Shown piece by piece: positions 1 to 6,971 of a stretch of DNA of 16,264 nt (position 1 is its first letter; each line of letters opens with the position of its first letter). Origin of the DNA: CAZXFG01 sp964640515 (GTDB taxonomy: Bacteria > Patescibacteriota > Patescibacteriia > Magasanikbacterales > GWA2-37-8); contig CAZXFG010000014.1 in assembly GCA_964640515.1 (NCBI GenBank), positions 1 through 16,264 of the forward strand, given 5' to 3'. The position numbers and the translations under genes were made by a program. The notes under the pieces are model-generated. The model was given only the letters and a program-made list of their open reading frames with translations. It was not told where the DNA came from and searched no databases.

Positions 1-2
1 TA

Positions 3-233
3 AACCAATTGAATAAAAATGTGGACAGCATTAATGATGTCACCGGTCACAGTATTTATGGCATAAAAAAAGAAAATACGCGCAATGTGGTCAGTGTTGG
101 CAGTTTGTTAGGCCGGAAATCTGTCGCGCCGCCTCCTCCAACCACCATCGCTAAACCGTTTAGCTTGTCAGGCGGAAATTTAAGCAATTTTTCTGGCTCC
201 GGCATCCCGAAATCGCCTAATCGGCCATTGTGA
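3..233 (+). CDS. 3' end of an unknown protein gene (partial)
   Basis: The reading frame is open to the left edge, so the real start probably lies outside the window; a TTG at position 9 is the only internal start near the edge. The visible 77 residues are Ser/Gly/Asn-rich with a PPPP run near the middle and a low-complexity end (GGNLSNFSGSG), which looks like a disordered tail. No domain is recognised. It ends in TGA at 231-233, the only TGA stop among the large genes here, one base before the ATG of the methyltransferase gene, so the two are probably co-transcribed and translationally coupled. The tight junction is the main argument that the frame is real. Function unknown. Confidence 0.45.
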   Translation, partial: NQLNKNVDSINDVTGHSIYGIKKENTRNVVSVGSLLGRKSVAPPPPTTIAKPFSLSGGNLSNFSGSGIPKSPNRPL

Positions 234-234
234 T

Positions 235-750
235 ATGGAAATTCTTTTGTTATTTTTATTGGTCGTTCTCTTTACTTTTGCTTGGGCTGGGAAATCATTA
301 GCGCCTTGGGTGCCTTGCCGTGGCCGAGATGTGCAAAGAGTGGTGGAATTGGTCAATTTAAAACCCGGAGAGATATTTTATGAACTGGGTTGCGGGGACG
401 GAAGAATAGTAACGGCCGTAAATAAACGATACCACGGAAAAGCGATAGGATTGGAGTTAGCCGTCATGATGTATGTTGCCGCGAAAATTCGGCAATTTTT
501 TAATTGGGATAAAAATTTACAGATAAAATATAAAAATTTATTTAATGAGGATTTGTCAGGGGCGGATGTGGTGTATGTTTTTGGCATGCCCTTCAGTTTG
601 AAGGAAAGGTTGCGTGGGAAATTAGAAAAAGAGCTAAAACCCGGCGCTCGGGTTATTTCTTATGTTTTTCCCATCGCCGGTTGGGAGCCGGTAAAAATAG
701 ATAAACCTACCGAACGGGATCTAAGCGTCTATTTATATTTAAAAAGTTAA
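235..750 (+). CDS. Membrane-anchored class I SAM methyltransferase, FAM173/ATPSCKMT-like
   Basis: This 171-aa protein starts with one hydrophobic helix (about residues 2-19), followed by a Rossmann-fold SAM-dependent methyltransferase domain. Motif I is ELGCGDGR (50-57), and the acidic residue expected to bind the SAM ribose is the Glu in GLELA (about 74). The downstream motifs FGMPF (116-120) and GARVISYVFP...GWEP (137-152), and the PWVPC segment just after the membrane helix, match the pattern I know from the eukaryotic FAM173/ATPSCKMT family. Those enzymes trimethylate a lysine of the ATP synthase c subunit and likewise carry an N-terminal membrane segment. Family membership rests on remembered motifs and the substrate is inference; another membrane-associated protein lysine is possible. 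The ATG is one base after the upstream stop, with no Shine-Dalgarno sequence. The stop is followed at once by the inverted-repeat element at 751-872. Confidence 0.8.
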   Translation: MEILLLFLLVVLFTFAWAGKSLAPWVPCRGRDVQRVVELVNLKPGEIFYELGCGDGRIVTAVNKRYHGKAIGLELAVMMYVAAKIRQFFNWDKNLQIKYKNLFNEDLSGADVVYVFGMPFSLKERLRGKLEKELKPGARVISYVFPIAGWEPVKIDKPTERDLSVYLYLKS

Positions 751-872
751 AAAAATAGGTGCTACCTTTGAGCGGCATATCGGAGCCCCGACCTGGCGTC
801 GGGGCGAGATCTGAAGTGCGGCGAGTCCGCAGACGAGCCGACACTGTTCGCGAAAGGGTAGCACCTATTTTT
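751..872. repeat. 122-bp nested inverted-repeat element, probable bidirectional terminator
   Basis: Perfect 16-bp arms (aaaaataggtgctacc at 751-766 and its complement at 857-872) enclose a GC-rich insert containing two further hairpins: gccccgac/gtcggggc (785-792 with 798-805, 5-nt loop) and tgcgg/ccgca (817-821 with 827-831, 5-nt loop). A short tcgg/ccga pairing (780-783 with 838-841) could close both into a multibranch fold. It exactly fills the gap between the methyltransferase stop and the convergent gene ending at 890, and the arms run into T-rich sequence in both directions, so it can act as a terminator for both. The roughly 90-nt structured centre is far more than a terminator needs, so a mobile hairpin element or structured RNA is also possible. 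No target-site duplication was found. Confidence 0.7.
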
Positions 873-889
873 GTTCTTTTTATTACTTT

Positions 890-2083
890 CTATCCGAACA
901 TTATCCATTCTGGCCTAAAGATGAGAAGCAAGCCAAGAATTAAGATGATTATCCCGCCCGCCAAGTTGGCGTATTTCGCGTATTTTGTTCCCACCATCTG
1001 TGATTTCAAAGTCAGCATAGCCAGGATAAATACCGCCATATCGTCCAGCATGTAGAAGAAAATGTAGCCGACCATGTATAAGTAGCGCTCCCACGCCGGA
1101 ATACCGCTTAAGGCCAAAATTTGCGTATAGATTGCGGGGAAACCGGCCGAGCAGGCCAACTCCACCAAATTGACCGAGAGGCCCAGCAATATAATGCCAA
1201 TCAACGACCACCACAGACTTTTGCGGTGGACTATGTTTTTAATTTTAGCGAAGGTGCTCTGTGTTTTTGTGTTTTGAGACACTTTGCACACAATGCCATC
1301 AGCCTTGCGGTTGTCCCACCAGTCGCGTATATTTTTTATTCCCACTCCGATTCCCACGAGGCCGATGATCAAACGAATGGCAAAGATCATGCCGATAAAT
1401 AATAGGAGTTGCAACCAAGCGGCCATGAAAATAAAATATACCAAACCGGAGGTGATAATAAAGATTGACCCCAACAGCCACATCCGCTTTCTGTCTTCCA
1501 TGCCCAGGAGCAGGGAAATTAAAAACAACAACACCCACATGGCGCAGGGATTGAAGCCATCCAAAATGCCCATGATTACGGTCAAAAGCGGTAAAGAAAA
1601 TTGATCAGGGTTGATTTCTCCCAAAATCGGTATATTTATTCTGTTTTCACCGTCTTTAACCGGTTTATCCGTTTCCAACAATCCTTTTTCTCGCAGTTTT
1701 TTTTCTATAATGCCTATGATTTTCCGGCCGGAGTTTTGCCCGCTGTCGTACCCATACACTATTTCTCCATCAATAAATGCCACGGGCACGGATGTAATAT
1801 TTGCCCCGTATTTTTGACTGTATTCAGCGAAGACCTGTTGATTCGCGCCACTGCTTACTTCCAACGCTTGGAAGGCGATGTGTTGGCCGTATTTAGGCGC
1901 GAGAATGTTGTTGATAAATTCAATTTCATCGCGGCAGTGCGGACATTCATAAAGATGAAACAAAATGTATGCAATTTTTCCCTCCGTGTTCGCGTTTTCT
2001 CGTTCCTGCGCCCGTGAAAAGCCGGGACTGAACAATCCGGCGGTTATGAGCAGGAGAGATAAAAATAAAACAATTTTTCGCAT
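890..2083 (-). CDS. Thioredoxin-like domain fused to CcdA/DsbD-type membrane electron transporter
   Basis: The 397-aa protein has a signal peptide or anchor (residues 4-23), an extracytoplasmic thioredoxin/glutaredoxin-like domain (about 35-135) with a CPHC active site (47-50) and a cis-Pro candidate in SVP (98-100), then about six membrane helices (about 163-391). Within the membrane part, GFNPC (Cys180) and ELACSAGFP (Cys311) look like the paired transmembrane cysteines of the CcdA/DsbD family, which pass electrons from cytoplasmic thioredoxin across the membrane. The fusion suggests delivery of reductant to, or disulfide exchange with, exported proteins in one polypeptide; the direction of flow is inference. 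The stop is TAG. The ATG has no Shine-Dalgarno sequence, but a good promoter lies just upstream. The gene is convergent with the methyltransferase gene and downstream of recA, separated from it by the recA terminator. Confidence 0.85.
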   Translation of the reverse strand: MRKIVLFLSLLLITAGLFSPGFSRAQERENANTEGKIAYILFHLYECPHCRDEIEFINNILAPKYGQHIAFQALEVSSGANQQVFAEYSQKYGANITSVPVAFIDGEIVYGYDSGQNSGRKIIGIIEKKLREKGLLETDKPVKDGENRINIPILGEINPDQFSLPLLTVIMGILDGFNPCAMWVLLFLISLLLGMEDRKRMWLLGSIFIITSGLVYFIFMAAWLQLLLFIGMIFAIRLIIGLVGIGVGIKNIRDWWDNRKADGIVCKVSQNTKTQSTFAKIKNIVHRKSLWWSLIGIILLGLSVNLVELACSAGFPAIYTQILALSGIPAWERYLYMVGYIFFYMLDDMAVFILAMLTLKSQMVGTKYAKYANLAGGIIILILGLLLIFRPEWIMFG

Positions 2084-2110
2084 AGAATTAATTTGGATAT
2101 CAGTTGAAAT

Positions 2111-2139
2111 ATTTTATCATTTTCATTAGCGTTTGTAAA
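2111..2139 (-). promoter_or_regulatory. Promoter of the thioredoxin/CcdA-like gene
   Basis: Reading the minus strand, TTTACA (2134-2139) is separated by 17 nt from TAAAAT (2111-2116), which is preceded by TGA, making an extended -10 (TGATAAAAT). Transcription would begin near 2105, leaving about 21 nt of leader before the ATG at 2083. It sits between the recA terminator and the gene, as expected for an independent unit. Confidence 0.55.
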
Positions 2140-2144
2140 GACAA

Positions 2145-2170
2145 AAAACTGTCCCTATGTGGACAGTTTT
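2145..2170 (-). terminator. Intrinsic terminator after recA
   Basis: A perfect 10-bp stem (aaaactgtcc, 2145-2154, with ggacagtttt, 2161-2170) has a 6-nt loop. On the minus strand it runs into TTTTTTGTCTTT. It starts 14 nt past the recA stop and would end the ftsK-rodZ-recA transcript. Confidence 0.8.
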
Positions 2171-2184
2171 GGTATGAGTTTGAT

Positions 2185-3255
2185 TTACTCTTCGGGAGGC
2201 GGGGGAGCTTCGTTTCCGACTCCGGCCTCTTCTTCTTCCGGCGCTTCGCCTTTTTTTACCACTTCCCAGATTCTGTCTTTGATCGTTTTGATGAGTTTAG
2301 GGTTGTCCCTAAGGAATTTTTTAGCCACTTCGCGTCCCACGCCCAATTTTTCTTCGCCAAAGAAATATGAATTGCCTTTTTTATCAATCACATGATAGAG
2401 CACGCCGGCATCTATGACATCGCCGCTGATGGAAATTCCCTCATTGTACATGATATCAAATTCACAGGTGCGGAAAGGCGGGGCGACTTTGTTTTTTACT
2501 ACTTTTGCTTTAACACGATTGCCGATTATTCTTTCCGCCATCTTAATCTGGGCCGCTCGCCTGACTTCTATTCGGATTGAAGAATAAAATTTTAAGGCCA
2601 TGCCGCCGGTGGTAGTTTCCGGATTGCCGAAATACACGCCGATTTTCATGCGAGTCTGATTGATGAAGATTACCACGGTTTTGGATTTGCTGATTGCGCC
2701 GGTAAGTTTGCGCAAGGCCTGGCTCATCAGTCGCGCCTGGAGACCCATGTGCGAATCGCCCATTTCACCGTCAATTTCCGCTTTGGGCACTAAGGCGGCT
2801 ACCGAATCAATCACCAAGACATCCACGGCATTAGAACGCACCAGGGTTTCAGTGATTTCCAGAGCTTGTTCCCCGGTGTCAGGCTGGGAAATAAGCAATT
2901 CCTCCACCTTAATACCGATTTTACGCGCGTAATCGGGGTCAAAAGCGTGTTCAGCGTCAATGAAAGCGGCAATACCACCGACTTTTTGCACTTCCGCTAT
3001 TACATGTTGGGAAAGAGTGGTTTTTCCGCTGGCTTCCGGACCGTAGATTTCTATAATGCGTCCGCGAGGCACTCCGCCTACTCCTAAGGCAATATCCAAC
3101 GACAGACAACCGGTTGATACGGCTTCTACCTGCATGATGTTGGCTTCCCCGAAAGTCATAATCGCCCCGTCTCCGTATTTGCTTTTAATCTGTTCAATAG
3201 CGCTTTCCGCCGCCTTGAGTTTGTTTTTTATCTCCTCACTCGTTTGTTTGGCCAT
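2185..3255 (-). CDS. recA: Recombinase RecA
   Basis: This is a complete RecA of 356 aa (E. coli RecA has 353). It forms ATP-dependent filaments on single-stranded DNA, catalyses strand exchange and stimulates LexA-type self-cleavage. The Walker A motif GPEASGKT is at 72-79 and the Walker B strand VDVLVIDS at 144-151. The signature GEMGDSHMGLQARLMSQALR and the L2-region motif FGNPETTTGG are intact, followed by the usual C-terminal domain and an acidic, proline-rich tail (about 334-356). It is the last gene of a three-gene minus-strand operon, 19 nt after the rodZ-like gene, and is followed by a clear terminator. There is no Shine-Dalgarno sequence before the ATG; the start is supported by the usual length of the N-terminal oligomerisation helix. 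Confidence 0.98.
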   Translation of the reverse strand: MAKQTSEEIKNKLKAAESAIEQIKSKYGDGAIMTFGEANIMQVEAVSTGCLSLDIALGVGGVPRGRIIEIYGPEASGKTTLSQHVIAEVQKVGGIAAFIDAEHAFDPDYARKIGIKVEELLISQPDTGEQALEITETLVRSNAVDVLVIDSVAALVPKAEIDGEMGDSHMGLQARLMSQALRKLTGAISKSKTVVIFINQTRMKIGVYFGNPETTTGGMALKFYSSIRIEVRRAAQIKMAERIIGNRVKAKVVKNKVAPPFRTCEFDIMYNEGISISGDVIDAGVLYHVIDKKGNSYFFGEEKLGVGREVAKKFLRDNPKLIKTIKDRIWEVVKKGEAPEEEEAGVGNEAPPPPEE

Positions 3256-3274
3256 AAAATACAGTATATTTAAA

Positions 3275-3952
3275 TTATTTTTTACTTACTTGGGCGGTTT
3301 TTTCTTGTCTGATAACATGCCTGACTAGGGTGGTGGATTTACCATGTTTCTTAATGGCGGAAATAGTGATGGTATTTACCCCCTTGGCCAGGTCAACGAG
3401 AGATTCAAACCTTCCTTGTTCATTAATCATAATGTCCTGGCCGTTGATTGTCAAACTTGATTCTTTAGTGGCTTCGCCGGCGATTAAAATGTTTTGGTCG
3501 TGAGAAATAAAACCCTCCAGCGGACTGAAAATCATAAGTTTGGGCGGTTCAACGATGCCTTTGACCTGCCAGGAGAGATACGCGCCGAAAATCAAGATTA
3601 AAAAAACAAAACCCAAATTGCGCCGGAGGAAATAAAGGGAAAGAGAGGGTAATCTAAAGCGAATTGATTGTGATTTTTTTTCCGGAACCTGTCGGCTTTC
3701 CAGATTCTTTTTTAAAACATTATAATTTATCTCCAGCGCCTTGGCGTATTCGCGGATGTAGGCCTGTCGGAAGGCCTTGGCAGAGGGCAGGTCGTTGGCG
3801 CGGAAATCCTCAATAGCCGAAATATATTTGCGGGGGATATGAGTCAATCTCTCCATATCCGCGATGGATAAATTTTTTTCTTCGCGATTTTTTTTCAACG
3901 CGAATATTTTTTTATCCGGAGGATTTATTTTTTTAAAGCAAAAAATAGACAT
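3275..3952 (-). CDS. RodZ-like protein: cytoplasmic HTH, one membrane helix, external beta domain
   Basis: This 225-aa protein has the RodZ architecture. An N-terminal helix-turn-helix of the RodZ type (about residues 14-75, including the YISAIE and FRQAYIREYAKAL segments) is followed by a basic linker, a single membrane helix (about 112-130) and a C-terminal extracytoplasmic beta-sandwich-like domain (about 136-212) of the kind often attached to such proteins. RodZ links the MreB cytoskeleton to the cell-wall machinery and sets rod shape. No MreB is seen here, so that role is inferred from family knowledge; a membrane-bound regulator is an alternative. The gene lies 3 nt after ftsK and 19 nt before recA, so it is surely co-transcribed. 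Its place between an FtsK/SpoIIIE homologue and recA recalls ymfM/rodZ in Bacillus. Confidence 0.85.
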   Translation of the reverse strand: MSIFCFKKINPPDKKIFALKKNREEKNLSIADMERLTHIPRKYISAIEDFRANDLPSAKAFRQAYIREYAKALEINYNVLKKNLESRQVPEKKSQSIRFRLPSLSLYFLRRNLGFVFLILIFGAYLSWQVKGIVEPPKLMIFSPLEGFISHDQNILIAGEATKESSLTINGQDIMINEQGRFESLVDLAKGVNTITISAIKKHGKSTTLVRHVIRQEKTAQVSKK

Positions 3953-3955
3953 AAA

Positions 3956-6229
3956 TTAAAGCGGATTTTTATTTTCCTCGTTTTCTTCCACCTCTTCCAC
4001 CGCCTCTTCTTTCTCTTCAAATATCGTACCGCCCGCGTCCATAGTTTGTTCTTCAGCGGTCAGTTCAGGATCGGGTGTTGGAGCCGTATGCAAGTGTTCG
4101 GTAAATACCTCGCGCGGTTTGGCGCCGTCGGATGGTCCCACTATACCAGCTTCTTCCATCTCGTCAAGCAAACGCGCGGCTCGCGCGTAGCCCACTTTCA
4201 TCCGGCGCTGTAAGAGCGAAGCGCTGGCCTTGCCCGATTCGGTAACCACTCGTTTGGCTTCTTCAAAAAGCGGGTCTTGATCGCCGGACGCCGAGCCAAA
4301 CATGTTCAGATTGCCGCTACCGGAAGTTTTAGCCACGATAGTATCGTCATATTCGGGCGGTTCATCGCCTTTGAGGTGGTCCACCACTCGTTTCATCTCT
4401 TCTTCCGACACATATGATCCTTGCAGGCGCTTGGGCTTGCTCAATTCAGCGGTCAGATAGAGCATATCGCCTCGGCCCAGTAGTTTTTCCGCGCCCGGAC
4501 AGTCCAGGATAGTGCGGGAATCAATAATAGAGGCCACGGAAAAAGCGATGCGAGCCGGGATATTAGCTTTCATCAAACCGGTGATGACATCCACGCTAGG
4601 GCGCTGGGTGGCCACAATCAAATGAATACCCACGGCGCGAGCCATTTGCGCGATACGGATAATGCCGGCTTCTACTTCGCTGGCTGAACTGGCCATCAGG
4701 TCGGCCAGTTCATCAATAATAAAGACAATATGAGGCAGAGGTTCGCGGGCGGATTTATTGTAAGATAAAATATCGCGCCGGCCGGATTTGGAAAGCACAT
4801 CAAATCGGCGCTCCATTTCAGTGATGAGCCAGCGCAAAGCGTTGACGGTTTTATGCGCGTCCGTAATTACCGGAGTAAGCAAATGGGGGACGCCGTTATA
4901 TGGCGTTAATTCCACGCGTTTGGGGTCAACCAGAATCAGGCGCATGGTTTCAGCTGTGTTTTGGTAGAGCAAACTTAAGATTATCGTATTGATGCAAACT
5001 GTTTTTCCCGAACCGGTGGCTCCGGCAATCAATAAATGAGGCATTTTAGGCAAATCGCCGAACCAGACCTTGCCAGCCACATCTTTTCCCAGAGCAATCA
5101 TCATATTATGTTCCCGATGGACGAATTCCGGACTCTCCAAAAGGTCGCGCAAGGTAACTACGGCGATTTTTTGATTAGGCACCTCAATTCCGACCAGCGC
5201 TTTGCCCGGAATGGGCGCTTCTATGCGAATGGGGTGAGCGGCCAGGGCTAAGGCCAAGTCATTGCTTAGAGCGGTCACACGAGTTAATTTGATGCCTTTG
5301 GCCGGCTTCATGGCAAATTGCGTTACAGTCGGACCGACACGCACCTCCCCCATATCCATTTCAATGCCAAAATGCTGAAAAGTGTCTCTGATTATCTCGG
5401 CATTACCCTTAATATCACCGGAAGAAGGCTTGGTTTTGGAAGTATATAACAAGTCCATGGGCGGCAGGTCGCGAATAATAACCTTGGGTTTGGAAAAAGG
5501 AAGGGGTTTTTGCGTTTCTTCGGCTTCCCTATCTTCTTCTTCAGATTCCTTTTTTATTTTATTGATAGTCCGATGCTCAAAAGCATGGTTTTCTTCTTCC
5601 GCGTATGATTCTTCCGCATAATCACCTTTGATTTTGACAGTGTTTTCTCTTTTAAAAATATTGGGAAAGGATAATGTTTGCCGGCCCGCCCAGCCGAATA
5701 ACAAGAAGATTCGTTTGTTTAAGCTGATAATTTGGGCCAGGGAGGTGTTAAAGATGAAAATGATAGAAACCAGGAGCAGGGCGCATAAAATAATCAGTCC
5801 GCCCCAATAGCCCACATAGGTGGCCAGGGGCCATCCCAGGGCAAAGCCGGCCAGACCGCCTCCATAGCCCTGCAAAGCAATGTCCAGCATCTCATCAGGA
5901 TAGTTTTTTAGGTGAATCAAACCATTGAAGCTCAAAAAAAACATTATAGCGCCGAAGAAATGCGTGGGGCGGTAGTCATATTCCAAGTCTTTAATGATGA
6001 GAACGGCGATGATAATCAGGATAACTGGAAAAACATAGCGCACCTGGCCAAAACAGATAGCCAACAGCGAGTCAATAAACTGGCCGGCGACCCCGGCCAT
6101 GGCAAAGAAGCTTAAAACAGACAGTCCGCTAACCACAAATAACAAAATAGCAACCAATCCGTGGCTGATTTCCGGGTTGAGGTTTAGTCGTTCTTGAAAA
6201 CTCAAATTACGAGATTTTCTTCTTCCCAT
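3956..6229 (-). CDS. ftsK: DNA translocase FtsK/SpoIIIE
   Basis: This 757-aa motor pumps chromosomal DNA through the closing septum. The N-terminal region holds about four membrane helices (about 23-160), followed by a charged, Glu-rich linker (about 200-240). The motor follows, with the alpha/beta entry region (about 255-395), Walker A GATGSGKT (403-410), LVDPKRVELTPYNG, Walker B IVFIIDELADL (501-511) and ATQRPSVDVITG. A C-terminal gamma winged-helix domain (about 655-700, with GKASASLLQRRMKVGYARA) normally reads KOPS-type polarity sites. A further acidic tail of about 45 residues follows, longer than the usual end just past gamma. The linker is short compared with E. coli FtsK. It is the first gene of the ftsK-rodZ-recA operon. 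The ATG follows an extended -10 by only 13 nt and has no Shine-Dalgarno sequence. Confidence 0.96.
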   Translation of the reverse strand: MGRRKSRNLSFQERLNLNPEISHGLVAILLFVVSGLSVLSFFAMAGVAGQFIDSLLAICFGQVRYVFPVILIIIAVLIIKDLEYDYRPTHFFGAIMFFLSFNGLIHLKNYPDEMLDIALQGYGGGLAGFALGWPLATYVGYWGGLIILCALLLVSIIFIFNTSLAQIISLNKRIFLLFGWAGRQTLSFPNIFKRENTVKIKGDYAEESYAEEENHAFEHRTINKIKKESEEEDREAEETQKPLPFSKPKVIIRDLPPMDLLYTSKTKPSSGDIKGNAEIIRDTFQHFGIEMDMGEVRVGPTVTQFAMKPAKGIKLTRVTALSNDLALALAAHPIRIEAPIPGKALVGIEVPNQKIAVVTLRDLLESPEFVHREHNMMIALGKDVAGKVWFGDLPKMPHLLIAGATGSGKTVCINTIILSLLYQNTAETMRLILVDPKRVELTPYNGVPHLLTPVITDAHKTVNALRWLITEMERRFDVLSKSGRRDILSYNKSAREPLPHIVFIIDELADLMASSASEVEAGIIRIAQMARAVGIHLIVATQRPSVDVITGLMKANIPARIAFSVASIIDSRTILDCPGAEKLLGRGDMLYLTAELSKPKRLQGSYVSEEEMKRVVDHLKGDEPPEYDDTIVAKTSGSGNLNMFGSASGDQDPLFEEAKRVVTESGKASASLLQRRMKVGYARAARLLDEMEEAGIVGPSDGAKPREVFTEHLHTAPTPDPELTAEEQTMDAGGTIFEEKEEAVEEVEENEENKNPL

Positions 6230-6242
6230 ATTTTATACCCGT

Positions 6243-6251
6243 ATTATACCA
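6243..6251 (-). promoter_or_regulatory. Extended -10 promoter of ftsK operon
   Basis: On the minus strand the sequence TGGTATAAT is a consensus -10 with the TGN extension; no good -35 is present at 16-18 nt. The -10 ends 13 nt before the ftsK ATG, so the mRNA should have a leader of only about 5-7 nt, and there is no ribosome binding site. Confidence 0.6.
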
Positions 6252-6291
6252 TATCCGCCATGGAATCGTCAGTATCAACTTGTTGACAACA

Positions 6292-6318
6292 AAAAATCCC
6301 GATTGAGTCGGGATTTTT
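6292..6318. terminator. Bidirectional intrinsic terminator
   Basis: A perfect 11-bp stem (aaaaatcccga, 6292-6302, with tcgggattttt, 6308-6318) has a 5-nt loop and T-runs leaving both arms. On the minus strand it would stop transcription from the small membrane gene before the ftsK promoter; on the plus strand it blocks readthrough toward 6326. Confidence 0.8.
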
Positions 6319-6325
6319 CTCCATA

Positions 6326-6468
6326 GAGCTGCGCAAAGAGTTGCATGTTTTAGCTTACGGATCAAGTCTTGAAAACGTCACTCCGAAACATATAATTGTT
6401 AAGGAGTGGAGAGAGAAATTTGTTTTTAAGAATTCGATCCGGTTGAGACATCAACTCTTTCGCAGCTC
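6326..6468. repeat. 143-bp long imperfect palindrome (hairpin element)
   Basis: The two halves of this stretch are near-complementary almost end to end. The base is gagctgcg (6326-6333) with cgcagctc (6461-6468), then aaagagttg (6335-6343) with caactcttt (6452-6460), and atgt (6345-6348) with acat (6448-6451). The middle is cggatc (6358-6363) with gatccg (6436-6441), then 6364-6376 against 6422-6434 with only two non-Watson-Crick positions. The apex is cactcc (6379-6384) with ggagtg (6403-6408) and an 18-nt loop. It could be a decayed mobile hairpin element or a structured RNA. No coding sequence is supported in it. The remainder of the gap, 6469-6554, shows nothing clear. Confidence 0.65.
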
Positions 6469-6554
6469 GTTGGAGAAAATGCGGAGGTATTTTAGTGGCG
6501 AGAGGTAAGAGTGTCAATAGCAAGTGGGTGTTGATAACTCCGCGCGAAGAAAAA

Positions 6555-6920
6555 TTATCTTTTTTTGCGCCAACCGATAAAAAATAAAATGCCGACAAGC
6601 AGAGCCGGACCGGCAATGGTCATGCTCCAGGACAGAGCCAGGTACCAAGGGATGTCGCGATTGAAGATGGTGAGGCAAATATATAGCAGTCCGGCCAGGA
6701 TAAAGGCGATAGCGCCGACCAGTTCGCGTTTCCAAGAGATTATTACCACGGCCAGCAAAATCAGAGCGGGAATATTGTGCATGAATAGCCCTAGAATTGT
6801 GCCCCAGAAGCCATAATTTCCATCAAAAATATCCAATGAGAACATCATCAAGAAAAGAACGAATAAAATAGATAATATTCTCGGCGCCCAATAAATAAAT
6901 TTGTTAATTTTTCCTCCCAT
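6555..6920 (-). CDS. Small conserved four-helix membrane protein
   Basis: The 121-aa product is almost all membrane: helices at about residues 10-29, 38-61, 66-85 and 95-116, with a basic C-terminal end (GWRKKR) that would face the cytoplasm. The pattern LDIF...FWGTILGLFMHNIPALILL...SWKRELVGAIAFILAG resembles a small conserved membrane family of unknown function that I recall from many bacteria; no function is known to me. It lies 51 nt downstream of the antiporter gene on the same strand and may share its transcript. No Shine-Dalgarno sequence precedes the ATG. The nearest terminator on its strand is the hairpin at 6292-6318, beyond the long palindrome, so the palindrome may be part of its 3' untranslated region. 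Confidence 0.75.
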   Translation of the reverse strand: MGGKINKFIYWAPRILSILFVLFLMMFSLDIFDGNYGFWGTILGLFMHNIPALILLAVVIISWKRELVGAIAFILAGLLYICLTIFNRDIPWYLALSWSMTIAGPALLVGILFFIGWRKKR

Positions 6921-6971
6921 AATATAAAGTGTTATTTTTTTAATTAAATATTTCAGCGTAGCGTCTTCTTA

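Noticed and set aside
846..868. T-box-like sequence GGGTAGCACC
   Set aside because: It lacks the TGGN core of the T-box, has no specifier stem upstream and sits between convergent gene ends, where it is explained as one arm of the inverted repeat.
6341..6508. 55-codon plus-strand frame with a TTG start and basic composition
   Set aside because: It lies mostly inside the 143-bp palindrome, has no ribosome binding site or promoter and no recognised similarity.
6362..6616. 84-codon minus-strand frame
   Set aside because: It starts inside the four-helix membrane gene in another frame and continues into the palindrome; no coding signal was seen.
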